From contig NZ_WVRE01000004.1 of NCBI RefSeq assembly GCF_013111185.1, positions 310,001 to 374,000 of the forward strand: a stretch of 64,000 nucleotides of DNA, read 5' to 3'. The notes beneath the pieces were generated by a model that made no database searches, had not been told where the DNA came from, and worked only from the letters and a program-made list of their open reading frames with translations. The position numbers were made by a program, and so were the translations under genes. Every line of letters starts with the position of its first letter. Positions within the stretch are counted from its first letter, which is position 1. Of the stretch, positions 16,740 through 24,477 are shown piece by piece. This DNA is from Ruegeria sp. HKCCD7303. Lineage in GTDB: Bacteria > Pseudomonadota > Alphaproteobacteria > Rhodobacterales > Rhodobacteraceae.

Positions 16740-17902
16740 ATCGACTCCAGCGGGTTGTTGATCACGTCTTTCAATACGATGCCGCCAACCGTCAACATCC
16801 GCACGACAAAGCCGCCAACAGCTACGTCCTCAGCAGCCACCAGCGGGCGTCGGATTTCAGGCAGCCCTTCGGGCTTGATCACCAGTTCAGCCAGTTGCTG
16901 TCCTTTTTGGACTGGCGCGTTGATTGGGCCGTCATACACAACTTCGGCCTCGACATTTTGGGTGCCCAGAACCGGGAAGAGCACGTTCAGATCACCTTCG
17001 GCCACAAGCCCGACGGTCTTTTTCTCACCCATCCACAGTTGGGCTTCGGCTATCGGCGTTTCCGCGTTGGCAACTGTCCTCTCGACAAAATTTCGAAACG
17101 ACCAGTTAACCACGGCCTCAGCCTCCTCTGCACGCTGGCCGGTGGTGTCGAGGCCGGTTAGCACGAAGATAACGCGCCGATCACCCTGTTTGGCAGAACC
17201 GACAAGGCCATAGCCGGCCTCTTGCGTGTGGCCGGTTTTCAAACCATCCGCGCCGATATCCAGCTTCAGCAGCGGGTTGCGATTGCGGGCATTTGACGGC
17301 GCGCGGCCGTCGAATTCAAAAACTTCCTCGGCGAAAAGAGGGTAATATTCGGGGAAGTCCGAAATCAAGCGATCCGCAAGAACGGCCAGATCATGCACTG
17401 ACATCATATGACCGGCGGCAGGCCAGCCGTTTGAGTTGGCAAAATTGGAATTGTTCATGCCCATCTGCTGCGCGCGTTGGGTCATGTACCGCGCAAACCC
17501 GGCCTCGGTTCCGTCGGGGCTAAGTGCTTCGGCGATAACGACGCAGGCATCGTTGCCCGACAAAACGATGATGCCGCGCAGCAGGTCTTCGACCGTGACC
17601 CGATCCTGAGTGTTCAGGAACATGGTCGAGCCGCCATAGCTCATCGCGTGTTCAGACACAGGCAGGGTTTCGTTTAGCGTCAAGCGCCCGTCCCGCAGGG
17701 CTTCAAACGCCACATAGAGCGTCATCAGCTTAGACATCGACGCGGGCGGCAGGGGCTGGTCGGCGTCTTTTGACAGAAGAACAGTGCCGGTGGTCTGATC
17801 AATCACATAAGCCGCGCGGGCTGTAGTATCAAAAGCGTGTGCGGGCAGGCCCATGAGGGCAATCCCCATGGCCAGAACGGATGTGCGCATCGAGGCTAAC
17901 AT
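16736..17902 (-). CDS. D-alanyl-D-alanine carboxypeptidase (penicillin-binding protein 5/6 family)
   Basis: A periplasmic serine DD-carboxypeptidase that trims peptidoglycan stem peptides. The active-site motifs are SMSK (SxxK) near residue 57, SGND (SxN) near 115 and KTGH (KTG) near 220, followed by the C-terminal beta domain. A signal peptide is present with cleavage probably after GLPAHA. I start at the ATG at 17902 (MLASMRTSV), since the longer frame overlaps the upstream SPOR gene by 35 bp. The resulting protein is 388 residues. Confidence 0.92.
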   Translation of the reverse strand: MLASMRTSVLAMGIALMGLPAHAFDTTARAAYVIDQTTGTVLLSKDADQPLPPASMSKLMTLYVAFEALRDGRLTLNETLPVSEHAMSYGGSTMFLNTQDRVTVEDLLRGIIVLSGNDACVVIAEALSPDGTEAGFARYMTQRAQQMGMNNSNFANSNGWPAAGHMMSVHDLAVLADRLISDFPEYYPLFAEEVFEFDGRAPSNARNRNPLLKLDIGADGLKTGHTQEAGYGLVGSAKQGDRRVIFVLTGLDTTGQRAEEAEAVVNWSFRNFVERTVANAETPIAEAQLWMGEKKTVGLVAEGDLNVLFPVLGTQNVEAEVVYDGPINAPVQKGQQLAELVIKPEGLPEIRRPLVAAEDVAVGGFVVRMLTVGGIVLKDVINNPLESM

Positions 17903-17918
17903 GCTGCGTCTCCCTGTT

Positions 17919-19223
17919 TCAGTCGGATACGGTGAACGCGTCTTTGAAGCCAAGGTCTTTTACGTCCTTCTGAATGGCTTTGCGTTCGGCCCGGGTTGCG
18001 GCAGGTCCAACCAGCACCCGCCAGACGGTGTTATTTGCTGTTTTCAGTTCCCGAACAACTGCGGACATGCCGTTCCTGCGCACTTTTTGAGCAGCGGAGT
18101 TCGCGTTCTCCTCGACGCTGAAGGTTCCAATCTGAACAAATGGTTTGCTCAGTTGTGTAGTCGCGGTTGTGGTGGCTGCCGCTGCTGCTGGGGTCGCTTC
18201 GGTCGCATCAATAGCGGCGGCTGCGCCATCAATCGGATCCAGTGGTGTTTCAGTTATCGCGGCTGGATCTTTCTTTTGCCACCATTTCCGCTTGGCGGGT
18301 TTCTCTGCCGGGGCTTCGACCGGCGCATCCGACAAGGCCGGAGAGGACACAGAAGCTGCAGCTTCGGCTGTTACTTCTGCGCCATCCGTGGCTGCATCCG
18401 CCGCTGCCACAGCGGTTCCCGCAGCGGCTGCGGCTGGTGCTTTCTTCTGCCACCATTTCCGTTTGGCAGGTTTCTCAGCCGGGGTTTCTGTCTGTTCACT
18501 CGCTGATGTTGAAGCCTCAGCGGAGTCGCTGGTGGTATCTGCGTCTGCTGCGGCGTCATCTTCTGTGCCGGCGGCACTCGCGACAACAGCCGTTGTACCT
18601 GCCGCGGCCACAGCGGTTTCTTTCTTCTGCCACCACTTGCGTTTGGCAGGCTTTTCAGGATCACCTGTGCTTTGGCCATCGGTTGCCGTATCGGCCGAGG
18701 CTGTGACGGTTTCTTCTGCGGAATCTTCGGCCTGTGGGGTCTCGTCAGCTGGGGGTTCTTCTATCTTTTCACGACGCAACGCCACAACACTAAGTTTTGT
18801 GGGGGCACCGGCCAACAATCCAAGCTGTTCAGCTGCCGCGGACGAAACCTGAAGCGCCGGGCCAGGCAAGTTGCGTTCGCGACGGAACAGGGCTCCAGTT
18901 ACCGATTTGTTGTTGGCCGTGTTTTTGATCACCACGCGCTCGGGTTGGGTCACGTCTGGATGCGCAACCCAAATCCCACCCAGCGAGGGCCGCCCGTCCC
19001 AAAGCCCCGCTTCGGTCACACCGAACACGTTGGGCGCTTCGACATCGCGTTGCGACTCACTGGTCGTTTGGGGAAAAAGCTCGATTTTGCTCTCATTCTC
19101 GTCGGGCTTTTCCGCTGTTTCCGCGGTTCCCAAGGCCTCTTCACATCCGGCCAAAATCGTTAAAGATAACGCTAGAAACGCCAGCCTCTTGGGCCCCGGG
19201 CGTGTCTCGATCGCTCGCTTCAT
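17919..19223 (-). CDS. SPOR-domain lipoprotein with three basic tryptophan repeats
   Basis: A 434-residue envelope protein. The N-terminus is a lipoprotein signal with lipobox LAGC (Cys27). A DUF-like region follows (about residues 60-150). The long Ala/Thr/Glu-rich low-complexity middle contains three near-identical KPAKRKWWQKK motifs about 60 residues apart (near 190, 250 and 307). The last ~75 residues are a SPOR domain (FVQIGTFSVEENANSAAQKV to the end), which binds denuded glycan at the septum. The open frame continues upstream through the antisense of a tRNA gene, so I use the ATG at 19223. It is the first gene of the operon, 16 bp before the carboxypeptidase. Confidence 0.88.
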   Translation of the reverse strand: MKRAIETRPGPKRLAFLALSLTILAGCEEALGTAETAEKPDENESKIELFPQTTSESQRDVEAPNVFGVTEAGLWDGRPSLGGIWVAHPDVTQPERVVIKNTANNKSVTGALFRRERNLPGPALQVSSAAAEQLGLLAGAPTKLSVVALRREKIEEPPADETPQAEDSAEETVTASADTATDGQSTGDPEKPAKRKWWQKKETAVAAAGTTAVVASAAGTEDDAAADADTTSDSAEASTSASEQTETPAEKPAKRKWWQKKAPAAAAAGTAVAAADAATDGAEVTAEAAASVSSPALSDAPVEAPAEKPAKRKWWQKKDPAAITETPLDPIDGAAAAIDATEATPAAAAATTTATTQLSKPFVQIGTFSVEENANSAAQKVRRNGMSAVVRELKTANNTVWRVLVGPAATRAERKAIQKDVKDLGFKDAFTVSD

Positions 19224-19425
19224 CTGCTTATCCCTTGCCTGAAGGGGTTTCGTTTTCCGAACCCCGCTGCCGATCTGCTGGTTCTGGATGCCAGCCTGTT
19301 GCGGTCTTTCACGCCGATCATAACGTGGCTGAAGTGTCATGGAAAGACCGCTGAAAAGTCTTCGGCAAGATTTCCCGTTTTCGACTTGCCTCTGATCAAA
19401 CTTGGCCTTAGACCCTGCCTTCAAC

Positions 19426-19515
19426 GGGGAGGTGGCAGAGTGGTCGAATGCGGCGGTCTTGAAAACCGTTGGGCGTGAGAGCGTCCCCAGGGTTCGAATC
19501 CCTGTCTCCCCGCCA
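19426..19515 (+). tRNA. tRNA-Ser (anticodon UGA)
   Basis: A 90-nt class II tRNA with encoded CCA. The acceptor strand GGGGAGG pairs with TCTCCCC, discriminator G is followed by CCA, and the anticodon loop CTTGAAA gives anticodon TGA. A long variable arm follows, and the T-arm is GGTTCGAATCC. It lies between the SPOR operon, transcribed away from it, and the serine recombinase cassette, which is a usual position for an integration hotspot. Confidence 0.95.
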
Positions 19516-19802
19516 CTCATACCTGTCTCACTTCAGTTGTATTTTCTGATCCGGAATTGTTACGCAATTCCCGCGCGTTGGCGCATGCGCTTTCAATCAG
19601 AGACGAAGCAAACCGTACATTCAGAGGACAATTCAGGCGCGAGTCTCAGTGTCGCATTTTAGCGGGGTCGCTTTGGGCTGGATTTCCCTGATAACCTGCA
19701 ATTTACAGGGAATATTCGCAAACCGGGACTGACTTCCGTCATTTCTTCTATCAGAACTGTATGTTTCTCAGAGGTTTATGTTGCAAATTCCCTAAAAGGT
19801 GG
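19516..19802. other. gap between tRNA-Ser and recombinase cassette
   Basis: No gene is visible. The stretch holds the stem-loop at 19553-19571 and one outlying ACAGGGAAT copy at 19705, with an inverted copy (ATTCCCT) at 19787-19793. The junction between backbone and cassette must lie in or near this stretch. No obvious repeat of the tRNA 3' end is seen, as expected if a serine rather than tyrosine recombinase made the insertion. Confidence 0.6.
19553..19571 (+). terminator. stem-loop downstream of tRNA-Ser
   Basis: A 7-bp perfect stem GGAATTG/CAATTCC closes a 5-nt loop (TTACG), 38 bp after the tRNA. No T-tract follows, so it could be a processing or weak termination structure rather than a classic intrinsic terminator. 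Confidence 0.35.
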
Positions 19803-19886
19803 AACAGGGAATTTCCTCGTGCGAACAGGGAATTGTTCCGCCGGATCAGGGAGGGCGAAGTCTGTATCAGGGACGCAGGAGCTGGA
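19803..19886. repeat. four-copy 21-bp-period CAGGGA array
   Basis: Four directly repeated units start at 19803, 19824, 19845 and 19866, exactly 21 bp apart. Each begins A(A/T)CAGGGA; the first two share AACAGGGAATT and the last two are more diverged. The array ends 4 bp from the recombinase stop codon at 19891. Twenty-one base pairs is two helical turns, so all copies face the same side of the DNA. Similar CAGGGAA arrays recur beside such recombinase genes in my recollection of alphaproteobacterial genomes, but I cannot check this here. Confidence 0.8.
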
Positions 19887-19890
19887 GATG

Positions 19891-21570
19891 TCAGAAGCCG
19901 AACAGGCGTTCCTGTTCGGACCATTCAAGTGGGTGGGTCACGCTGACCAGACGCTTGAGTGTGAGTTCGGGCGGCTGGCTCCCGTCGAGAATCGCCGTTT
20001 GAATCTTTGGTGAGAGAAAGGCGAGCTGAGCACGGGTGCGGATGAAGGCGTCAGGGACGCTTTCGCGGCGGGCAATCTCCATCAGTTGAACTCCGGCCTT
20101 CAGATCACGGGCCCAGCCATGGGCGCGGATCAGCATGGACCGGAGGTGGGGATCAGGTTGGGGTGCCATGTCTCCGGCGATGACCTTGGCCTCGACGCCG
20201 CGGCGGCACAGATCGAAAGATGCGGTGACGTGGGTGAGATCCGGGTGCAGATGATCGGCCGCGATGCCAAGTGCGCTTGCCAGAGTTTTGGGGTTAAATT
20301 CGAGGTCGATCTGTCCTCGTGCAAGTTTGCCTTTGGCCAGAAGAGCAGCGCCGATCTGACAGCCATGGCCTAGAAGCCGGGTTACTAAATCCGCAACTGA
20401 AGTCTGAACTGCCTCGGCTGACCCGGCCTCCGGCTGCGCCAGTACTTGGTGCGCCGCGGCGGCGTCTTGCAAATGTCTGACGATGACATCAATGACCGCG
20501 TTTTCCAGCGCTGGGCCGGGCAGTCGCCAGCCAGAGATATCCTTGCCGCCTGAGATCAGTCGATTGGAGATATAGTAGCGCAACCGTCGGCCTTTGCGCG
20601 TGGTGTGGGTCGGCGTCAACCGATCACCAGTTTCGTCATACAGCAGACCGGTGAGCCAGGCCCCGGGGTCAGTGGAGTGTTGGCGCGCATCGGAGTCGCC
20701 GCGTGCCCGCGAGCGGTTGGAGGCCTGTCGCATTTTTTCCTGCACCCGGTCCCAGATGTCCTGATCGATGATCGCCGGATGTTGTCCGTCCCAGATCTTA
20801 TCCTTGTGGCGGATTTTTCCGAGATAGACCGGATTGCGCAGCAGGTAATAGATTTGACCCCGTGACAGCGGACAATCCCCCTTCACACTGCCATCTGTCC
20901 GAACAACCCGTTTTGACCGCAGGTCTTCTGCCGTTGCCCGTTCTTCTACTTTGCGCAGGCAACCAAGCTCGTCATAAAGCCCAAAGAGATGCCGGACCGT
21001 TCTGGCCTCCTCTTCATTCACCACCAGCGTTCTTGCCTTCGGATCGGGGTGGCGATCATAGCCCAGAGGCAGGTTGCCACCCATCCAAAGCCCCTTCTTC
21101 TTCGACGCTGCAATCTTGTCGCGAATACGTTCGGCGGTGACTTCCCGTTCAAACTGAGCAAAGGACAACAGCACATTCAGCGTTAACCGGCCCATGGAAG
21201 ATGAGGTATTGAAGGCCTGCGTGACGGACACAAAAGAACAGTTTGCCTGTTCCAGCCGGTCGACCAGCTTAGAGAAGTCGGCAAGCGACCGGGTCAGCCG
21301 GTCAATCTTGTAGACCACCACCATGTCAATACGCCCGGCATCGATCTCTTCAAGAAGGCGCTGAAGGGCGGGTCGCTCTAGGGTGCCGCCCGACAGGCCA
21401 CCGTCATCGTAGCGCCCGGACAACAGGGTCCAGCCTTCATGTCGCTGGCTTGCGACATAGGCCGCGCAGGCCTCATATTGCGCATCCAGCGAATTGAAGT
21501 CCTGATCCAGACCATCTTCTGAGGACTTGCGCGTGTAGATGGCGCATCGGATTTTACGGCGCGGGCTCAT
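19891..21570 (-). CDS. large serine recombinase (site-specific integrase)
   Basis: A 559-residue resolvase/invertase-type recombinase. The catalytic domain (about residues 8-155) has the nucleophile region YTRKSSEDG, YDDGGLSGGTLERPALQ, VVYKIDRLTRS and the FAQFEREVTAERIRDK helix. The recombinase domain follows (GYDRHPDP to about residue 270), then a zinc-ribbon-like region without the usual Cys quartet and a long C-terminal part. I start at the ATG at 21570, which overlaps the DUF2924 stop by four bases. It should integrate or excise the cassette. Confidence 0.92.
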   Translation of the reverse strand: MSPRRKIRCAIYTRKSSEDGLDQDFNSLDAQYEACAAYVASQRHEGWTLLSGRYDDGGLSGGTLERPALQRLLEEIDAGRIDMVVVYKIDRLTRSLADFSKLVDRLEQANCSFVSVTQAFNTSSSMGRLTLNVLLSFAQFEREVTAERIRDKIAASKKKGLWMGGNLPLGYDRHPDPKARTLVVNEEEARTVRHLFGLYDELGCLRKVEERATAEDLRSKRVVRTDGSVKGDCPLSRGQIYYLLRNPVYLGKIRHKDKIWDGQHPAIIDQDIWDRVQEKMRQASNRSRARGDSDARQHSTDPGAWLTGLLYDETGDRLTPTHTTRKGRRLRYYISNRLISGGKDISGWRLPGPALENAVIDVIVRHLQDAAAAHQVLAQPEAGSAEAVQTSVADLVTRLLGHGCQIGAALLAKGKLARGQIDLEFNPKTLASALGIAADHLHPDLTHVTASFDLCRRGVEAKVIAGDMAPQPDPHLRSMLIRAHGWARDLKAGVQLMEIARRESVPDAFIRTRAQLAFLSPKIQTAILDGSQPPELTLKRLVSVTHPLEWSEQERLFGF

Positions 21571-21983
21571 TTGGCCGCCTTGCCGGTGAGCCCAAAGAAA
21601 CGCGGCCCTGACCAATGCGCGCCGGTAATCTCTCGGGCGATGGCCGAGAGTGAGCGATAGGACCGACCGTTCCAAGTGAAGCCGTCTTCTGTAACGTCGA
21701 CTACATGGGTCACACTATTCCACTCGCGTAGCAGGCGCCCGCCGGGTTTTAGGGCAGGGCATGTAGGCCGGGGTTTCTTCCCAGAGCCCTTTTCCAGCGT
21801 GGCTTTGACCTGGCGGGGTAGCCTGCCATGACGGCGGGACTGCATCTCAAAGGCGATAAAGCGGCGCAGAAAGGGTTGGCTGAGCATGGCGGGGGCGGGT
21901 TGATCAAACAGTTGCTGCCAAAGCGTGACCAGATCCGATCGACCCATGGCGGCGAGATCGGCGACATCGCTCGTCTTGGTCAT
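21567..21983 (-). CDS. DUF2924 family protein
   Basis: A 138-residue basic protein matching DUF2924: LVTLWQQLFDQPAPAMLSQPFLRRFIAFEMQ in the N-terminal half and FTWNGRSYRSLSAIAREITG near the C-terminus, with GPRFFGL close to the end. The family is almost always found directly upstream of a serine recombinase and may assist it, for example as a directionality or accessory factor. That role is inference. The ATGA overlaps on both sides show co-translation. Confidence 0.85.
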   Translation of the reverse strand: MTKTSDVADLAAMGRSDLVTLWQQLFDQPAPAMLSQPFLRRFIAFEMQSRRHGRLPRQVKATLEKGSGKKPRPTCPALKPGGRLLREWNSVTHVVDVTEDGFTWNGRSYRSLSAIAREITGAHWSGPRFFGLTGKAAK

Positions 21984-22210
21984 GACGCTTCTCCAGTTCC
22001 CGCCGCCAGATGATATGTGGATGGTCCATTTGGTTTGTCGGATGTCCGCCGTTCAATTGTGACGCCTTTTTTCCGCAGACCGCTTAGAGCTGCTCGGACC
22101 GAATGAGGCTGCCATCCCGTTGCTTTGCAGAGCGCCTCAAGGCTGGCGCCGCTCGGGCGGCGCAACAAGTGTTGCACTTTGTCAATTTTGGTTTGCTTCC
22201 GCTTGGACAT
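21980..22210 (-). CDS. DUF3489 family small DNA-binding protein
   Basis: A 76-residue protein of the DUF3489 type. It is predicted to be a winged helix-turn-helix: VQHLLRRPSGASLEALCKATGWQ, then HSVRAALSGLRKKG, then a basic wing. It is the first gene of the recombinase block and likely binds DNA, perhaps as regulator of the block or as a recombination factor. It starts 448 bp from the divergent methyltransferase gene. Confidence 0.8.
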   Translation of the reverse strand: MSKRKQTKIDKVQHLLRRPSGASLEALCKATGWQPHSVRAALSGLRKKGVTIERRTSDKPNGPSTYHLAAGTGEAS

Positions 22211-22658
22211 GTATTGTCTCCTCTGATTTGGGGCTGGCTAGATGCCGAACCCCGGTACCGAGGAGCGCCCGAATGGCTCGGGCGTGGGTTCAGTGATGCG
22301 TGGTTGACGGCAACAGTCCAGCTCTTTCTGAAGCGATTACTTGAGGCGTGTGTTTTGAAGGGCGTTGCTGGCGTACCCCCGATTATTCGTCAACAATCTT
22401 AATTGGTTACTTTTAGTTTGGGGGGTTGCGTCTCGTATTGATGGCACCTACATTCGACCTAATCGCCCGGACTATCAGGGCGGGAAACTGCTCCCGCAGG
22501 CAGCACTCATTGGAAACACAGGTTTCCGCAGAGAGCATTCAAAGGAGCAACGTCTCGGATCGATTGGTCCGGGGAGTTGCGATTTGTGCTCTCTCCGATT
22601 TTCCAGCGCGATCCCTCCATCTCGACGTCCGCGCGGCGTCACGCAAAAGGAGGCGGTT
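22211..22658. other. divergent control region of the cassette
   Basis: No convincing gene. It separates the two divergent blocks and must hold both promoters. Two hairpins stand close together: 22480-22497 (GCGGGA, 6-nt loop, TCCCGC) and 22512-22527 (GGAAAC, 4-nt loop, GTTTCC). The frame of the methyltransferase stays open back to 22365, but the ribosome-binding site AAAAGGAGG just before the ATG at 22659 decides the start there. Confidence 0.5.
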
Positions 22659-24053
22659 ATGCCTGCCAAAAACACACACAGCGACGTTCGGGCGTCCAAT
22701 ACGCCTATCTGGATGGCCGAAAAAGTTATCCAATCCCAGATCAGCCAGATCAAGCCCTACGCCAACAACAACCGCGTGCACGCGGCCAAGAATGTCGACA
22801 AACTGAAAGCATCGGTGGCCCAGTTTGGCTTTGTCACTCCGATCCTGTTGGATGGTTCGGGCACAATCATCGCGGGTCATGGCCGCTATGAGGCCGCTAA
22901 GGCCCTGGGGTTGAATTCCGTACCGACTGTTGTCGCGGATCATTTGTCAGAAGCGGAAGTGCGCGCTCTGCGCATTGCGGACAATAAGCTGGCGGAATTG
23001 TCGGACTGGAATGAAGCGGCGTTGCAGATCGAATTTGCCGAGCTGATGGACCTCAGCCTTGATGGCGAGTTGAACTTTGATCTGGACATCACAGGGTTCG
23101 AAACACCGGAGATCGACATCATTATCGACAGCGTCGGTGAGGTGACGGTATCTGTAGCGGAAACTGTTGAGACGCCGGACCCTGCGGCACCCGTAGTCAC
23201 GGAGCCGGGCGACCTCTGGGTTCTCGGAGATCATCGCATTTTCTGCGGGGACGCCCTTCAAGCCCAGAGCTACGACACCTTGCTGGAAGGCGAGACCCCG
23301 CAGATAGTCTTCACCGATCCGCCTTACAACGTGCCTGTCAATGGGCATGTGCGGTCCGGCAATAGCGCCGAACACCGCGAGTTTGCCATGGCGTCGGGAG
23401 AAATGACGGATAGCGAGTTCCGCGGCTTTCTTTCAGGCGCGATCACGCAGTTGTTTGACTGCCTGCCGAACGGAGGCATCGCGATGATCTGCATGGACTG
23501 GCGTCATATCGAAGAACTGATTACGGCGGGCAAAGCAGCTGGATTGGACCTCATCAATCTCTGCGTCTGGAACAAGACGAACGGAGGCATGGGCAGCCTT
23601 TATCGCTCAAAGCATGAGCTGATTTGCATTTTCAAGAAGCCTGGTGCGCCGCACATCAACAACGTCGAGCTGGGCAAACACGGGCGCAACCGGACCAACG
23701 TCTGGGATTACGCCGGTGTGAACAGCTTTGGGGCAGGGCGCGAGGCGGATCTCGCGGATCATCCCACGGTGAAGCCGACAGCTCTGGTTGCAGATGCCAT
23801 CATGGATGTGAGCCACCGCGGCGATGTCGTGCTGGACGCCTTTGGCGGGTCCGGCGCGACTCTGCTGGCAGCTGAGAAAACCGGGCGCCAAGCGCGGCTT
23901 ATTGAGCTCGACCCGGCTTATGTCGATGTGGCCATCCGCCGTTGGCAGGAGATGACCGGTGATAGCGCCGTGCACGCGGTAACAGGCCAGACGTTCGATG
24001 CGCGTTTTGCGGCCAACGATACCACTTCAGAACAGGAGGTGGGTCATGTCTGA
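22659..24053 (+). CDS. ParB-domain DNA adenine methyltransferase
   Basis: A 464-residue fusion. Residues about 25-120 are a ParB/Srx-like nuclease fold (KPYANNNRVH, then GTIIAGHGRYEAAKALG). The C-terminal part is an N6-adenine or N4-cytosine methyltransferase with motif IV FTDPPYN near residue 222 and motif I DAFGGSGATLLAAEKTGR near residue 393, an order typical of the beta class. No restriction enzyme is adjacent, so it probably modifies phage or host DNA as an orphan enzyme. The recognition site is unknown. It overlaps the next gene by 8 bp. Confidence 0.88.
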   Translation: MPAKNTHSDVRASNTPIWMAEKVIQSQISQIKPYANNNRVHAAKNVDKLKASVAQFGFVTPILLDGSGTIIAGHGRYEAAKALGLNSVPTVVADHLSEAEVRALRIADNKLAELSDWNEAALQIEFAELMDLSLDGELNFDLDITGFETPEIDIIIDSVGEVTVSVAETVETPDPAAPVVTEPGDLWVLGDHRIFCGDALQAQSYDTLLEGETPQIVFTDPPYNVPVNGHVRSGNSAEHREFAMASGEMTDSEFRGFLSGAITQLFDCLPNGGIAMICMDWRHIEELITAGKAAGLDLINLCVWNKTNGGMGSLYRSKHELICIFKKPGAPHINNVELGKHGRNRTNVWDYAGVNSFGAGREADLADHPTVKPTALVADAIMDVSHRGDVVLDAFGGSGATLLAAEKTGRQARLIELDPAYVDVAIRRWQEMTGDSAVHAVTGQTFDARFAANDTTSEQEVGHV

Positions 24054-24477
24054 CGATACGAAAGAGTATGAGGTCGGCTACGGCAAACCGCCCAAAGCGA
24101 CCCAATTCAAAAAAGGCCGATCCGGCAATCCGAAAGGGCGGCCGAAAGGTGCCAAGGGGGTGAATGCCAGCTTGAAACGTGAATTGGAAACCAAGATTAC
24201 GGTTCGCGAAGGCAGCCACGAAATCCGGATTTCCAAGGCTGAGGCAATTGCCAAGCGGTTCACGGCAGGCGCGTTGAAGGGCGACACGAAATTGTTGATG
24301 GCGCTGCTTAAGCTGGACACAGATCTGTTCAACGCAAGTGAATTGGACGCGCAAGAAAGCGTCCGTACGGTTGAGCCCGACGCTGTCGACTACGACATCC
24401 TCCGGGATTTCTTTTCCAGCCAACTGGACGGTGACGGTGATCTGGAAAACGAGGAGGCGGAAGATGACGACTCCTGA
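24046..24477 (+). CDS. DUF5681 family protein
   Basis: A 143-residue protein. The basic N-terminus QFKKGRSGNPKGRPKG (near residues 20-35) is the hallmark of DUF5681, a family repeatedly found just before phage terminases. The acidic tail ends in a run of Asp/Glu. It might be a small terminase-like or packaging accessory protein; this is inferred from position. It overlaps the methyltransferase by 8 bp and the terminase by 14 bp. Confidence 0.8.
   Translation: MSDDTKEYEVGYGKPPKATQFKKGRSGNPKGRPKGAKGVNASLKRELETKITVREGSHEIRISKAEAIAKRFTAGALKGDTKLLMALLKLDTDLFNASELDAQESVRTVEPDAVDYDILRDFFSSQLDGDGDLENEEAEDDDS

Noticed and set aside
19224..19520. N-terminal extension of the SPOR lipoprotein frame beginning MSGGETGIRTLG
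   Set aside because: It is the antisense of the tRNA-Ser gene; this translated tRNA text is a well-known annotation artefact, and a lipoprotein signal starts at 19223.
19761..19946. Short plus-strand frame through the 21-bp array (NRE/IRE every seven residues)
   Set aside because: The seven-residue periodicity follows from the 21-bp DNA repeat; there is no ribosome-binding site, and the frame overlaps the recombinase 3' end.
22365..22658. Upstream extension of the ParB-methyltransferase frame
   Set aside because: AAAAGGAGG directly before the ATG at 22659 decides the start; the extension has no domain resemblance.
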